A stretch of DNA of 64,000 bases from Luedemannella flava. Its GTDB lineage: Bacteria > Actinomycetota > Actinomycetes > Mycobacteriales > Micromonosporaceae. Below are positions 22,384 to 30,254 of this stretch, one piece after another. The DNA lies in NCBI RefSeq assembly GCF_039528515.1, contig NZ_BAAALT010000013.1, positions 32,226 through 96,225 of the forward strand, given 5' to 3'. Each line of letters begins with the position of its first letter. The first letter of the stretch is position 1. Both the position numbers and the translations under genes were made by a program. The notes below the pieces were generated by a model. That model saw only the letters and a list, made by a program, of their open reading frames with translations. It made no database searches and was not told the origin of the DNA.

Positions 22384-23436
22384 TCAGTCGTCCAGCGCCG
22401 CGTCGTCGAGCCCGGCCTCGGCCGGCGCGTCGAAGTCGACCCGGGAGTAACGGCGCAGCTTCTCCAGGCGGTGCCACGAGTCGATCACCCGGATCGTGCC
22501 GCTCTTGGACCGCATCACGATCGACTGCGTGTACGCCCCGCCGGCCCGGTAGCGCACGCCGCGCAGCAGGTCACCGGAGGTCACCCCGGTCGCACAGAAG
22601 AAGGCGTTGTCGCCACGGACCAGGTCGTTGGTGGAGAGCACCCGGTCGAGGTCGTGGCCGGCCGCGATGGCCCGCTCGCGCTCGGCCCCGTCCTGCGGCC
22701 AGAGCTTGGCCTGGATCTCGCCGCCCATGCACTTGAGCGCGCACGCCGCCACGATGCCCTCCGGCGTACCGCCGATGCCCATGAGCACGTCGACGTCGGT
22801 GGTCTCGCGCGCCGCGCTGATCGCGCCCGCGATGTCGCCGTCGAGGATGAACCGGATGCGCGCGCCCGCGTCGCGGACCTCCTTGATGAGCGCGGCGTGG
22901 CGGGGACGGTCCAGGATGCAGACGGTCACGTCCGACACCGACGAATGCTTCACCTTGGCGATGCGCTGCAGGTTCTCCTTCACGCCCGCCTCGATGTCGA
23001 TGACCCCGGCGGCCTCGGGCCCGACGGCGAGCTTCTCCATGTAGAACACGGCCGACGGGTCGAACATCGCGCCGCGCTCGGCGACCGCGAGCACGGCCAG
23101 GGCGTTGGGCATGCCCTTGCTCATCATCGTGGTGCCGTCGATCGGGTCGACGGCCACGTCGACCTCGGGGCCGCCCTGCCAGTCGCCGACGTGCTCGCCG
23201 TTGAAGAGCATCGGCGCGGCGTCCTTCTCGCCCTCGCCGATGACCACGACGCCGCGCATGGGCAGCGAGTTGATCAGCGAGCGCATGGCGTCGACGGCCG
23301 CTCCGTCACCCCGGTTCTTGTCGCCCCGGCCCACCCACCGGCCAGCGGCCATGGCGGCGGCCTCCGTGACGCGGACGAGTTCGAGGGCGAGGTTACGGTC
23401 GAGATCTTCGGCGCGGCGGGGGAGTGAAGCGGACAT
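22384..23436 (-). CDS. glpX: Class II fructose-1,6-bisphosphatase
   Basis: 350 residues with GlpX motifs: GRGDKNRGDGAAVDAMR (about residues 36-52), IGEGEKDAAPML (about 66-77), the metal-binding VDPIDGTTMMSKGMPNALAVL (about 96-116, key residues D97 and D100) and MGIGGTPEGIVAACALKCMGG. It removes the C1 phosphate of fructose-1,6-bisphosphate, the committed step of gluconeogenesis, complementing pckG. GGAGG lies seven bases before the ATG. The neighbour DUF4245 gene is divergent, as in M. tuberculosis Rv1099c-Rv1100. Confidence 0.97.
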   Translation of the reverse strand: MSASLPRRAEDLDRNLALELVRVTEAAAMAAGRWVGRGDKNRGDGAAVDAMRSLINSLPMRGVVVIGEGEKDAAPMLFNGEHVGDWQGGPEVDVAVDPIDGTTMMSKGMPNALAVLAVAERGAMFDPSAVFYMEKLAVGPEAAGVIDIEAGVKENLQRIAKVKHSSVSDVTVCILDRPRHAALIKEVRDAGARIRFILDGDIAGAISAARETTDVDVLMGIGGTPEGIVAACALKCMGGEIQAKLWPQDGAERERAIAAGHDLDRVLSTNDLVRGDNAFFCATGVTSGDLLRGVRYRAGGAYTQSIVMRSKSGTIRVIDSWHRLEKLRRYSRVDFDAPAEAGLDDAALDD

Positions 23437-23570
23437 CAGTGGCCTCCTCGGGGCGTCGACAGTGACCGGCGTGCGGTAGGAAAGCGTTTACACGCAGCGT
23501 CCCGGCTTTCCCCTATGGTGCCATCGGAAGGTTTCGGGCCGGTGGCGGATGCCCCTGACGGGTCGGTCAC

Positions 23571-23576
23571 TATGGT
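23571..23576 (+). promoter_or_regulatory. Candidate -10 element (TATGGT) of the DUF4245 gene
   Basis: TATGGT lies three bases before the GTG start at 23580. No ribosome site is seen, so the message is probably leaderless or nearly so. Confidence 0.35.
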
Positions 23577-23579
23577 GGC

Positions 23580-24137
23580 GTGACTTCCGCGCAGACGCCC
23601 GTACCAGCAGATCTTCCCGCAGCCGGACCCCGTCGATCGGGGCGCGGCTGGCGCGACATGGCCCGGTCCATGGTCGTCCTGCTCATCCCCGTGGCGATCT
23701 TCGTGGGCATCTACCGGTTCTACGGCGGGGAGGATGTCGTCCTTGTCGACACCGCCCCCGCGTACGCCGAGGCCCGCGCCGCGAAGGCGTTCCCGGTGCT
23801 GGAGCCGGCCGGGCTGGCCGACGGGTGGCGCCCGGTCAGCGCGGCCTACCGGACGGGCGCGGACGGCGGCGTGCTGCGGATCGGCTACCTCGCCCCCGAC
23901 GACGGCCAGATCCAGCTCGTGCAGTCCAACCGGCCGGCGGACCTGCTGGTCGCCGACGAGCTGGGCGCCGCCGGCGAGGGCCGGGGCACGGTGAACGAGG
24001 CCGGCCTGTCCTGGCAGGTGTACACGGTCCGGGGCGACGAGCACGCGCTCGTCTCCGTCGGTCCCGACCGGACCGTCATCGTGGTGGGCTCCGCCGAGGT
24101 AGCCACTCTGCGTACTCTTGCCGGCGCGCTGCGCTGA
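23580..24137 (+). CDS. DUF4245 domain-containing membrane protein
   Basis: 185 residues. After a cytoplasmic N-terminus there is one membrane helix (MVVLLIPVAIFVGIYRFYGG, about 31-50) and an extracytoplasmic DUF4245 domain with WRPVSAAYRTGADGGVLRIGY and GLSWQVYTVRGDEHALVSVG. The function of the family is unknown. The position next to glpX in divergent orientation is conserved with mycobacterial Rv1100, which supports the assignment. Confidence 0.85.
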   Translation: MTSAQTPVPADLPAAGPRRSGRGWRDMARSMVVLLIPVAIFVGIYRFYGGEDVVLVDTAPAYAEARAAKAFPVLEPAGLADGWRPVSAAYRTGADGGVLRIGYLAPDDGQIQLVQSNRPADLLVADELGAAGEGRGTVNEAGLSWQVYTVRGDEHALVSVGPDRTVIVVGSAEVATLRTLAGALR

Positions 24138-24201
24138 CCTGCGCTAAGGCGTGGAGCTCGTCTCGTACACTCGGCTATCCGCGCCGACCCCGGAGGTTTC
24201 C

Positions 24202-24996
24202 ATGTCGCAGCAGGTCCGCGCCGGCCGCCGGCCGGTCGCGCTCATCGGGCTGGTCGTCGCCGCGCTGCTCACGTTCGGCGTGGCGGCCTGCGACAAGGGT
24301 GATGGTGGCGTGGGCAACGCGCTCACCCCGCCCGGCGCGGCCAAGAACGAGCTGACGGCCGCGATCGCCGCGCTGTCCGGCAAGCCGTACCACTTCGCGG
24401 CTGCCCAGGCGGGCACGGAGATCTCCAGCGGCACGGTCGACGGCAAGGGCTCCGCGCAGTTCCACGCGAACATCTCCGACCCCACCTCGGGCGCCTCGGT
24501 CGTCATGGACGCGACCCGCGTCGACAAGACGGCGTACCTGAAGGTGGACTTCGGCGCGCTCGCCGGCGTCGTCCCGGTCCTCGGCGACCTCAACCGCAAG
24601 TGGGTCAGGATCGACCCGAAGAAGGTGCCGGCGTCGCTGTCCAAGCAGCTCGACGTGGGGCTGTCGGCGGACCTGTCGGTGCTGGCCGCGGGCGTGCAGA
24701 CGGCCGAGAAGAGCGGCGACGTCTACCACGGCACGCTCGACCTGTCGAAGGGCGCGGCGCTGCTCAACCCGGCGTCGGCGGCCAAGCCCGACGCCTCGGC
24801 CAAGGCCCTGCCCTACGAGGCGACCATCGCCAACGGCGTTCTGTCGACCCTCACGGTCAAGGGCATCAAGATCGGCGGCAAGCCGAGCGACGTGACGCTG
24901 ACCCTCACCGACGTCGGCAAGCCCGTCACGATCGAGAAGCCCAAGGGCGCGGTCCCGGCCCCCGCCGACCTCTACTCCCTGCTGTCCGCCGCCTGA
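24202..24996 (+). CDS. LppX/LprA/LprF/LprG-like lipoprotein
   Basis: 264 residues with a lipoprotein signal peptide: VALIGLVVAALLTFGVAACD, lipid-modified Cys at about residue 31. The mature part has the LppX_LprAFG pattern: a GTVDGKGSAQFHANI strand region, WVRIDPKKVPASL, and repeated beta strands suggesting a half-barrel with a hydrophobic cavity. Mycobacterial homologues carry acylated lipids or glycolipids across the envelope. GGAGG lies seven bases before ATG 24202. It follows the DUF4245 gene on the same strand. Confidence 0.82.
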   Translation: MSQQVRAGRRPVALIGLVVAALLTFGVAACDKGDGGVGNALTPPGAAKNELTAAIAALSGKPYHFAAAQAGTEISSGTVDGKGSAQFHANISDPTSGASVVMDATRVDKTAYLKVDFGALAGVVPVLGDLNRKWVRIDPKKVPASLSKQLDVGLSADLSVLAAGVQTAEKSGDVYHGTLDLSKGAALLNPASAAKPDASAKALPYEATIANGVLSTLTVKGIKIGGKPSDVTLTLTDVGKPVTIEKPKGAVPAPADLYSLLSAA

Positions 24997-25004
24997 GGTC
25001 CCGA

Positions 25005-25064
25005 TGCATGGATCTTGAGGGCTCAACCCTCCTACGGGCCGTTAAAGGCCCCAAGATTCATGCA
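25005..25064. terminator. Terminator-type inverted repeat between convergent genes
   Basis: TGCATGGATCTTGAGG (25005-25020) and CCCCAAGATTCATGCA (25049-25064) pair at 14 of 16 positions, with a 28-base loop. It lies between the lipoprotein and xseB stops. The GATCTTG core is shared with the hairpin at 32767-32822. Confidence 0.7.
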
Positions 25065-25082
25065 CCGTGGCCCGATGCGCGG

Positions 25083-25286
25083 TCAGTCGGTGGAGGTGGC
25101 CGCGTCGAGGCGGGCACGGGCGCCGTCGAGCCAGCGCTGGCACACCGACGCCAGGTGTTCGCCGCGCTCCCAGAGGGCCAGCGACTCCTCCAGCGTGGCG
25201 CCGCCGGCCTCCAGCTTCTCGACGACTCCGGCCAGCTCGGCGCGGGCCTGCTCGTAGCTCAGCTCTTCCATCGCTCCGTCCCTCAC
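25083..25286 (-). CDS. xseB: Exodeoxyribonuclease VII small subunit
   Basis: 67 residues. The XseB core is clear: LSYEQARAELAGVVEKLEAG, GATLEESLALWERGEHLASV and CQRWLDGARARLDA, a two-helix protein. Several small subunits bind the large subunit XseA to form the nuclease that degrades single-stranded DNA to acid-soluble oligonucleotides. GTG 25286 overlaps the xseA stop (GTGA); ATG 25271 is an alternative start that would give 62 residues. Confidence 0.92.
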   Translation of the reverse strand: MRDGAMEELSYEQARAELAGVVEKLEAGGATLEESLALWERGEHLASVCQRWLDGARARLDAATSTD

Positions 25287-26506
25287 GTCCCGACCACCTT
25301 AGCGGCCAGCTCACCCTCGGCCAGCCGCACGCGCAGCGCGTCCCCGGCCGCCACGTCCGCCGGCGCCCGCACCACCGCGCCGGCCGCGTCCTGCACGATC
25401 GCGTAGCCGCGCCGCAGCGTCGCGGCCGGCGACAACGCCCGCAGCCGCGCCACGGTGTGGTGCAGCTCCGTGTCGGCCCGCGCCAACCGGTGACCCAGCG
25501 TCCGGTGCGCGCGCTGCCGCAGCGCCTCGACGTCCGCGGCGCGTTGCGCCACCATCGCCTGCGGATTCGCGAGTACGGGCCGGGAGCGCGCGGCGTCGAG
25601 GCGCTGCTGCTCGCGGGCGATCTGGTGGCGCACCGCCCGCTGCAGGCGCCCCCGGGCCTGGCTGATCAGCCGCAGCTCCTCGGCCAGGTCGGGCACCACG
25701 CGCTTGGCCGCGTCGGTCGGGGTGGACGCCCGGACGTCGGCCACGAAGTCGATCAGCGGGACGTCCGTCTCGTGCCCGATCGCCGAGATCACCGGCGTGC
25801 GGCAGCCGAAGACCGCCCGGCACAGCGCCTCGTCGGAGAAGGGCAGCAGGTCCTCCACGCCGCCCCCGCCCCGGGCCAGGATGATCACATCGACCGCGGG
25901 GTCCGCGTCGAGGACCTTCAGGGCGTCGATGATCTGCGGCACGGCGGTCGGCCCCTGCACGGCCGTGTTGACCACCCGGAACTTCACCGCCGGCCAGCGC
26001 CGGCGGGCATTGTCGAGCACGTCGCGCTCGGCGGCGCTCGCCCGGCCCGTGACCAGCCCGATCGTGCCCGGCAGGAACGGCAGCCGCCGTTTGCGCGCCT
26101 TGTCGAACAGGCCCTCGGCGGCGAGCAGCTTCTTGAGCTGTTCGAGGCGGGCCAGCAACTCGCCTAGCCCGACCTGGCGGATCTCGTCGGCCCGCAGGGA
26201 GAACGTGCCCCGCCCGGGGAAGAAGTCCGGCTTGGCGTGCGCCACGATCCGGGCGCCCTCGCTGAGCTGGGGCGCGCCGAGGTCGAGCACGTCGCGGCCG
26301 GTGGTGACGGTGAGGCTCATCTCGGCGGACGGGTCGCGCAGCGTGAGGAACACCGTGCTCGTGCCCGGGCGCCGGGAGATCTGCGCCACCTGGCCCTCCA
26401 CCCACACCCAGCCGAGCCGGGCGATCCACGCGGAGATCATCTGGCTGACCACGCGGACGGGGAACGGCTCCTCGGCCGTCGACTTCTTCTTCTCGGGTGT
26501 CGTCAT
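25283..26506 (-). CDS. xseA: Exodeoxyribonuclease VII large subunit
   Basis: 407 residues: an N-terminal OB fold (VRVVSQMISAWIARLGWVWV, then VFLTLRDPSAEMSLTV, about 17-70), the linker and catalytic domain with LPFLPGTIGLVTGRASAAE (about 139-157), VIILARGGGGVEDLLPFSDE (about 205-224) and ISAIGHETDVPLIDFVADVR (about 239-258). A long helical region with many Arg/Gln follows. It is coupled to xseB by a 4-base overlap and divergent from ispH, the same arrangement as in mycobacteria. Confidence 0.95.
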   Translation of the reverse strand: MTTPEKKKSTAEEPFPVRVVSQMISAWIARLGWVWVEGQVAQISRRPGTSTVFLTLRDPSAEMSLTVTTGRDVLDLGAPQLSEGARIVAHAKPDFFPGRGTFSLRADEIRQVGLGELLARLEQLKKLLAAEGLFDKARKRRLPFLPGTIGLVTGRASAAERDVLDNARRRWPAVKFRVVNTAVQGPTAVPQIIDALKVLDADPAVDVIILARGGGGVEDLLPFSDEALCRAVFGCRTPVISAIGHETDVPLIDFVADVRASTPTDAAKRVVPDLAEELRLISQARGRLQRAVRHQIAREQQRLDAARSRPVLANPQAMVAQRAADVEALRQRAHRTLGHRLARADTELHHTVARLRALSPAATLRRGYAIVQDAAGAVVRAPADVAAGDALRVRLAEGELAAKVVGT

Positions 26507-26581
26507 CGCCGCGTCAGCGTATCGGCGGCGTACGACGGTGGCCCGGATCACTGCTCGTCTGGCGGGGCGTGCGGACGGCCG

Positions 26582-26587
26582 TACCAT
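26582..26587 (+). promoter_or_regulatory. Candidate -10 element (TACCAT) of ispH
   Basis: TACCAT is followed by six bases and GTG 26594. No ribosome site precedes the GTG, so translation is probably leaderless. Confidence 0.45.
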
Positions 26588-26593
26588 GGGGTC

Positions 26594-27550
26594 GTGACCT
26601 CTAAGCGCGTACTCCTCGCCAAGCCCCGCGGCTACTGCGCCGGTGTCGACCGGGCGGTGCAGACCGTGGAGGAGGCCCTCAAGCTCTACGGTGCCCCGAT
26701 CTACGTGCGCAAGCAGATCGTGCACAACAAGCATGTCGTGGCCACCCTGGAGGCGCAGGGCGCGATCTTCGTGGAGGAGAACGAGGAGGTGCCCGAGGGC
26801 GCCACCGTGATCTTCTCGGCGCACGGCGTGGCGCCCGAGGTCTACGAGCAGGCGCGCGAGCGGAACCTGAAGGCGATCGACGCGACCTGCCCGCTGGTCA
26901 CCAAGGTCCACCACGAGGCCCGCCGGTACGCGGCGCAGGACTACGACATCCTGCTCATCGGCCACGAGGGTCATGAAGAGGTCATCGGCACGGCCGGCGA
27001 GGCCCCCGCCCACGTGCAGCTCGTCGACGGCCCCGACGAGGCCGACAAGATCCAGGTCCGCGACCCGGAGAAGGTCGTCTGGCTGTCCCAGACCACCCTG
27101 TCGGTCGACGAGACGATGGAGACGGTCGCCCGGCTCAAGGAGCGCCTGCCGCTGCTCCAGTCGCCGCCCAGCGACGACATCTGCTACGCCACCCAGAACC
27201 GCCAGCAGGTCGTCAAGCAGATCGCCGCCGAGTGCGACGTGATGATCGTGGTGGGCTCCACCAACTCGTCCAACTCCCTGCGCCTGCGCGACGTGGCCCT
27301 GGACGCCGGCGCGCGCGCCAGCTACCTGGTCGACTACGCGACCGAGATCGCCGACGAGTGGCTCGAGGGCGCGACGACGGTCGGCCTGACCTCGGGCGCC
27401 AGCGTCCCCGACGAGCTGGTCACCCAGGTCCTCGACCACCTCGCGGCCCGCGGCTTCGGCCAGGTCGACGAGATCATGACGGTGCAGGAGAAGATCACCT
27501 TCTCCCTCCCCCAGGAACTCAAGCGCGACATGAAGGCCGCCGCCCGCTGA
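26594..27550 (+). CDS. ispH: 4-hydroxy-3-methylbut-2-enyl diphosphate reductase
   Basis: 318 residues. The three cysteines that bind the iron-sulfur cluster are present: RGYCAGVDRAVQ (about residue 14), AIDATCPLVTKVHHE (about 99) and DDICYATQNRQ (about 197), plus VGSTNSSNS. IspH makes isopentenyl and dimethylallyl diphosphate, the last step of the methylerythritol phosphate pathway. It feeds precursors to prenyl synthases such as the one at 16780. An oxidation-sensitive enzyme, it is divergent from xseA. Confidence 0.97.
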   Translation: MTSKRVLLAKPRGYCAGVDRAVQTVEEALKLYGAPIYVRKQIVHNKHVVATLEAQGAIFVEENEEVPEGATVIFSAHGVAPEVYEQARERNLKAIDATCPLVTKVHHEARRYAAQDYDILLIGHEGHEEVIGTAGEAPAHVQLVDGPDEADKIQVRDPEKVVWLSQTTLSVDETMETVARLKERLPLLQSPPSDDICYATQNRQQVVKQIAAECDVMIVVGSTNSSNSLRLRDVALDAGARASYLVDYATEIADEWLEGATTVGLTSGASVPDELVTQVLDHLAARGFGQVDEIMTVQEKITFSLPQELKRDMKAAAR

Positions 27551-27572
27551 CCCCGGGCTCTGACGGGCCGTC

Positions 27573-27592
27573 ACCCGTTCCGCCGAACGGGT
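27573..27592. terminator. Terminator hairpin after ispH
   Basis: ACCCGTTC (27573-27580) and GAACGGGT (27585-27592) form a perfect 8-bp stem with a CGCC loop, 22 bases after the ispH stop. Confidence 0.65.
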
Positions 27593-27635
27593 CGCTTCTG
27601 ACGTACACCGCCACGTCGACCTCGCCAAGGGGTCG

Positions 27636-27659
27636 CCGCCACATGCTCACATGTGGCGG
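27636..27659. repeat. Perfect 10-bp palindrome in the ispH downstream region
   Basis: CCGCCACATG (27636-27645) pairs with CATGTGGCGG (27650-27659) around a 4-base loop. A weaker similar hairpin (CCGCCAGATG...CAGGTGGCGG) follows within 40 bases, so this gap holds two related hairpins. Confidence 0.55.
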
Positions 27660-27773
27660 GTCGCCGGACCCGTGTGTCCCGCCAGATGGTCACAGGTGGC
27701 GGCATACGGGTGTCGGATGGGCGGCGTTGCTGAGTGTGATCATTCGGCGGCGGTGGGTGTCGTACGCTCGCAA

Positions 27774-27779
27774 TAGCAT
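27774..27779 (+). promoter_or_regulatory. Candidate -10 element (TAGCAT)
   Basis: TAGCAT is followed by six bases and ATG 27786, the same spacing as at ispH. It suggests a leaderless transcript. Confidence 0.4.
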
Positions 27780-27785
27780 GGGTGA

Positions 27786-28244
27786 ATGTCCGGCTATCGT
27801 GACGGGGACGGCGAAGGTCGGGTCATTCCGGCGCCGAAGTCCGTTGCCGAGATCCTCGCCATGCGCGGCGAGGGCAGCGGGCGCGACAAGGACTACCTCG
27901 AGCAGGACGAGGTCTGGCACGCGTGGCCGGGCGTGTGGATGATCAGCCCGGTCGCCGCAGCCAACGACGTACGGACCAGGACGATAACCACCTATCTCAC
28001 GTGGGGCTTCACGTCGCGGCCCGTCTATCACGCCGAGGATGTGCAGCGCGTGACTGACGCGATCGCGGCGGGCACGGCCGTGGTGGAGCCCAGGTGGCGG
28101 CGCGACACTGACGAGGGCCGGGCGGCCATCCGCGAGTTCGAGCGCACACGTGGGCGGCGGGCGTTCCTCGGGTTCCTCGTGCCGCTGTTGTTCATCATCG
28201 CGTTGATCGCGGCGCTGGTGCTCCCGCCCCTCCTGTTGTCCTGA
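27786..28244 (+). CDS. Uncharacterised tail-anchored membrane protein
   Basis: 152 residues. The N-terminal 115 residues are soluble and contain MISPVAAANDVRTRTITTYL and WGFTSRPVYHAEDVQRVTDA; the C-terminus is a single hydrophobic helix (FLGFLVPLLFIIALIAALVL) with only PPLLLS after it, so the protein is probably tail-anchored with its body in the cytoplasm. I do not recognise a family. It is convergent with rmuC, with 3 bases between the stops. Confidence 0.6.
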   Translation: MSGYRDGDGEGRVIPAPKSVAEILAMRGEGSGRDKDYLEQDEVWHAWPGVWMISPVAAANDVRTRTITTYLTWGFTSRPVYHAEDVQRVTDAIAAGTAVVEPRWRRDTDEGRAAIREFERTRGRRAFLGFLVPLLFIIALIAALVLPPLLLS

Positions 28245-28247
28245 CCG

Positions 28248-29405
28248 TCACGACTCGGGGGCGACCAGTTCCGGGGCCTGGGGGTGCCGGGGGGCGAGCT
28301 CCACCTGTGCCGGCGTGGGCAGCGGTTCGCCCGTCACCCCGAGGTCCGCGAAGCGGCGGGCGCTGACCAGCACGCGCGACTCCAGCGACCCGACCGCCCG
28401 GTTGTACGCCGTGACCGCCCCGGACAGCGACGAGCCCACTTTGGACAGGTGGTCGGCCAGGCTGGCGAGGCGGGAGTAAAGCTCGCGGCCGAGGCGGTGC
28501 ACCTCGACGGCGTGCTCGGTGAGCGCCTCCTGCCGCCAGGTGAACGCGATCGTGCGCAGCAGGGCGACCAGCGTCGCCGGGGTGGCGATCACGACGTTGC
28601 GGGCGAACGCCTGCTCCAGCAGCGTCGCGTCGCGGGCCAGCGCCGCGTCGAGGAACGGGTCGGCGGGCAGGAACAGGACCACGAACTCCGGGGACTGGTC
28701 GACCGAGGCCCAGTAGCGCTTGCCGCCCAGCGACTCCACGTGGGTGCGCAGGTGGCGGGCGTGCTGGTCGAGGTGGTGGTCGCGGACGCGCTGGTCGCGT
28801 GCCTCCATGGCGGACAGGTAGGCGTCCAGCGGCGCCTTCGCGTCGACGACGATGCGGCGGCCGCCGTAGAGCTGGACGACCAGGTCGGGGCGCTGGGCGC
28901 CCTGGTCGCCGGTGATCGACACCTGCTCGGCGAAGTCGCAGTGCTCCAGCAGGCCGGCGGCCTCGACGACCCGGCGCAGCTGGTGCTCGCCCCAGCGCCC
29001 GCGCACCTGCGGGGCGCGCAGCGCCGCGACGAGCTGGCCCGTCTCGGCGCGCAGCGCCGTCGACGCGTCCTGCACGGCGCCGAGCTGGGTGCGCAGCTCC
29101 GAGTACGCCCCGACGCGGGCGCGCTCGAGTTCCGCGACGCGTTGCTCGTACCGCTGGAGGGTTTCGTGGAGCGGGGCGACGGCGCGCGCGACGGCCTCCT
29201 GGGACTGGGCGGTCGCCTCGAACGTCAGGGCGCGCATCGACTGCTCCAGCCGCGCCTCGCCGGCCTGCGACGCGGCGAGCGTGGCCTCCAGCCGGGCCAC
29301 CTGGACGGCGGCGCGCGAACGGGCGGCCAGCACCCCCAGGGCCACACCCACACCCAGCCCCACCAGCAGCAGTGTCACCTCGGTCACCAGTTCAGCATGC
29401 GGCAT
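28248..29405 (-). CDS. rmuC: DNA recombination protein RmuC-like
   Basis: 385 residues: an N-terminal membrane segment (VTLLLVGLGVGVALGVLAAR), a long coiled coil (about 35-125), and the RmuC nuclease-like domain with VRGRWGEHQLRRVVEAAGLL (about 135-154), RPDLVVQLYGGRRIVVDAKAPL and the aromatic VVLFLPADPFLDAAL. RmuC limits recombination at inverted repeats in E. coli. The C-terminal tail is Pro-rich. In mycobacteria a homologue also lies next to ispH. No start codon ambiguity was resolved; ATG 29405 gives a sensible membrane anchor. Confidence 0.9.
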   Translation of the reverse strand: MPHAELVTEVTLLLVGLGVGVALGVLAARSRAAVQVARLEATLAASQAGEARLEQSMRALTFEATAQSQEAVARAVAPLHETLQRYEQRVAELERARVGAYSELRTQLGAVQDASTALRAETGQLVAALRAPQVRGRWGEHQLRRVVEAAGLLEHCDFAEQVSITGDQGAQRPDLVVQLYGGRRIVVDAKAPLDAYLSAMEARDQRVRDHHLDQHARHLRTHVESLGGKRYWASVDQSPEFVVLFLPADPFLDAALARDATLLEQAFARNVVIATPATLVALLRTIAFTWRQEALTEHAVEVHRLGRELYSRLASLADHLSKVGSSLSGAVTAYNRAVGSLESRVLVSARRFADLGVTGEPLPTPAQVELAPRHPQAPELVAPES

Positions 29406-29451
29406 GGGTGCGACGGGTATGTACCGTGGGCTGAGGACCTAGGGAGGGCAC

Positions 29452-30213
29452 ATGTTCTGGGGTCGCAAGCGGCGGGCGCGCGAGCTGGCCGACGCACGGG
29501 AAGAGGCGCTGCGGTGGTACGAGCGCCTGGGCGGCCAGATCATGAACCTGCCCAGGCGGGACGACCCGGCGATCGCGCAGGCGCTCGTCGACGCCGGTGA
29601 GCGGTACAACGCGGCCGGCGCCCAGATGGACCGGGCGACCACGCCCGCGCAGTTCGCGCTGGCGATGCAGAGCGCCCTGGAGGGCCTGAACTACATCCGG
29701 GCCGCGCGCGTGGCCATGGGGTTCGACCCCGGTCCGGAGATCCCGCCGCTTTCGGGTCAGCGCCGGGCGGGCCAGATCACCCAGGAGAACGAGGTCCAGA
29801 TCGAGGGCCGGCCGTTCCGCGCCTCGCCGCGGCACAGCAACCGCACGCCGTACTACCACCCCGGCGGCATGGTGCAGGGCCGCCCGGTGCCCGGCGGGTG
29901 GTATTCGGAGCCCTGGTGGAAGACCGCCCTCGTGGCGGGCGCCTGGGGCGTCGGCTCCTACCTGATCATGGACGCGCTGTTCAGCCCCGGCCTGTTCGGT
30001 TGGGACGGCGGCGGCTTCTCGGCCGGCCACGACGACGGCTTCCAGGACGGCCTCGACTATGCCGAGGATCACGGCTGGGACCCGGGCGGTGAGCAGGAGG
30101 CCGCAGCCGACGCCGGCGGCGACTTCGGCGGTTACGACTACGGCTCCGACTACTCCTCGGACTTCGGCGGTGGCGACTTCGGGGGCGGGGACTTCGGCGG
30201 CGGCGACTTCTAA
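29452..30213 (+). CDS. Uncharacterised membrane protein with Gly-Asp-Phe-rich tail
   Basis: 253 residues with GGGAGGG before ATG 29452. The N-terminal 90 residues are helical (LADAREEALRWYERLGGQIM). A central region with RTPYYHPGGMVQGRPVPGGW precedes a short hydrophobic segment (TALVAGAWGVGSYLIMDALF, about 161-180), and the tail is Gly/Asp/Tyr-rich, ending with three copies of GGGDF. Similar Gly-Asp-Phe tails occur in secreted or membrane-linked proteins of actinobacteria, but I cannot name the family. It stands alone between rmuC (divergent) and valS. Confidence 0.65.
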   Translation: MFWGRKRRARELADAREEALRWYERLGGQIMNLPRRDDPAIAQALVDAGERYNAAGAQMDRATTPAQFALAMQSALEGLNYIRAARVAMGFDPGPEIPPLSGQRRAGQITQENEVQIEGRPFRASPRHSNRTPYYHPGGMVQGRPVPGGWYSEPWWKTALVAGAWGVGSYLIMDALFSPGLFGWDGGGFSAGHDDGFQDGLDYAEDHGWDPGGEQEAAADAGGDFGGYDYGSDYSSDFGGGDFGGGDFGGGDF

Positions 30214-30241
30214 TTCAGGGGTGGAGATCCGCCCGCGCGAC

Positions 30242-30247
30242 TAGCCT
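30242..30247 (+). promoter_or_regulatory. Candidate -10 element (TAGCCT) of valS
   Basis: TAGCCT is followed by seven bases and ATG 30255, with no ribosome site, again fitting leaderless translation. Confidence 0.45.
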
Positions 30248-30254
30248 CGCTGCC

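Noticed and set aside
30166..30213. DNA minisatellite at the end of the Gly-Asp-Phe-rich gene
   Set aside because: The repetition is explained by the encoded GGGDF units and lies fully in frame.
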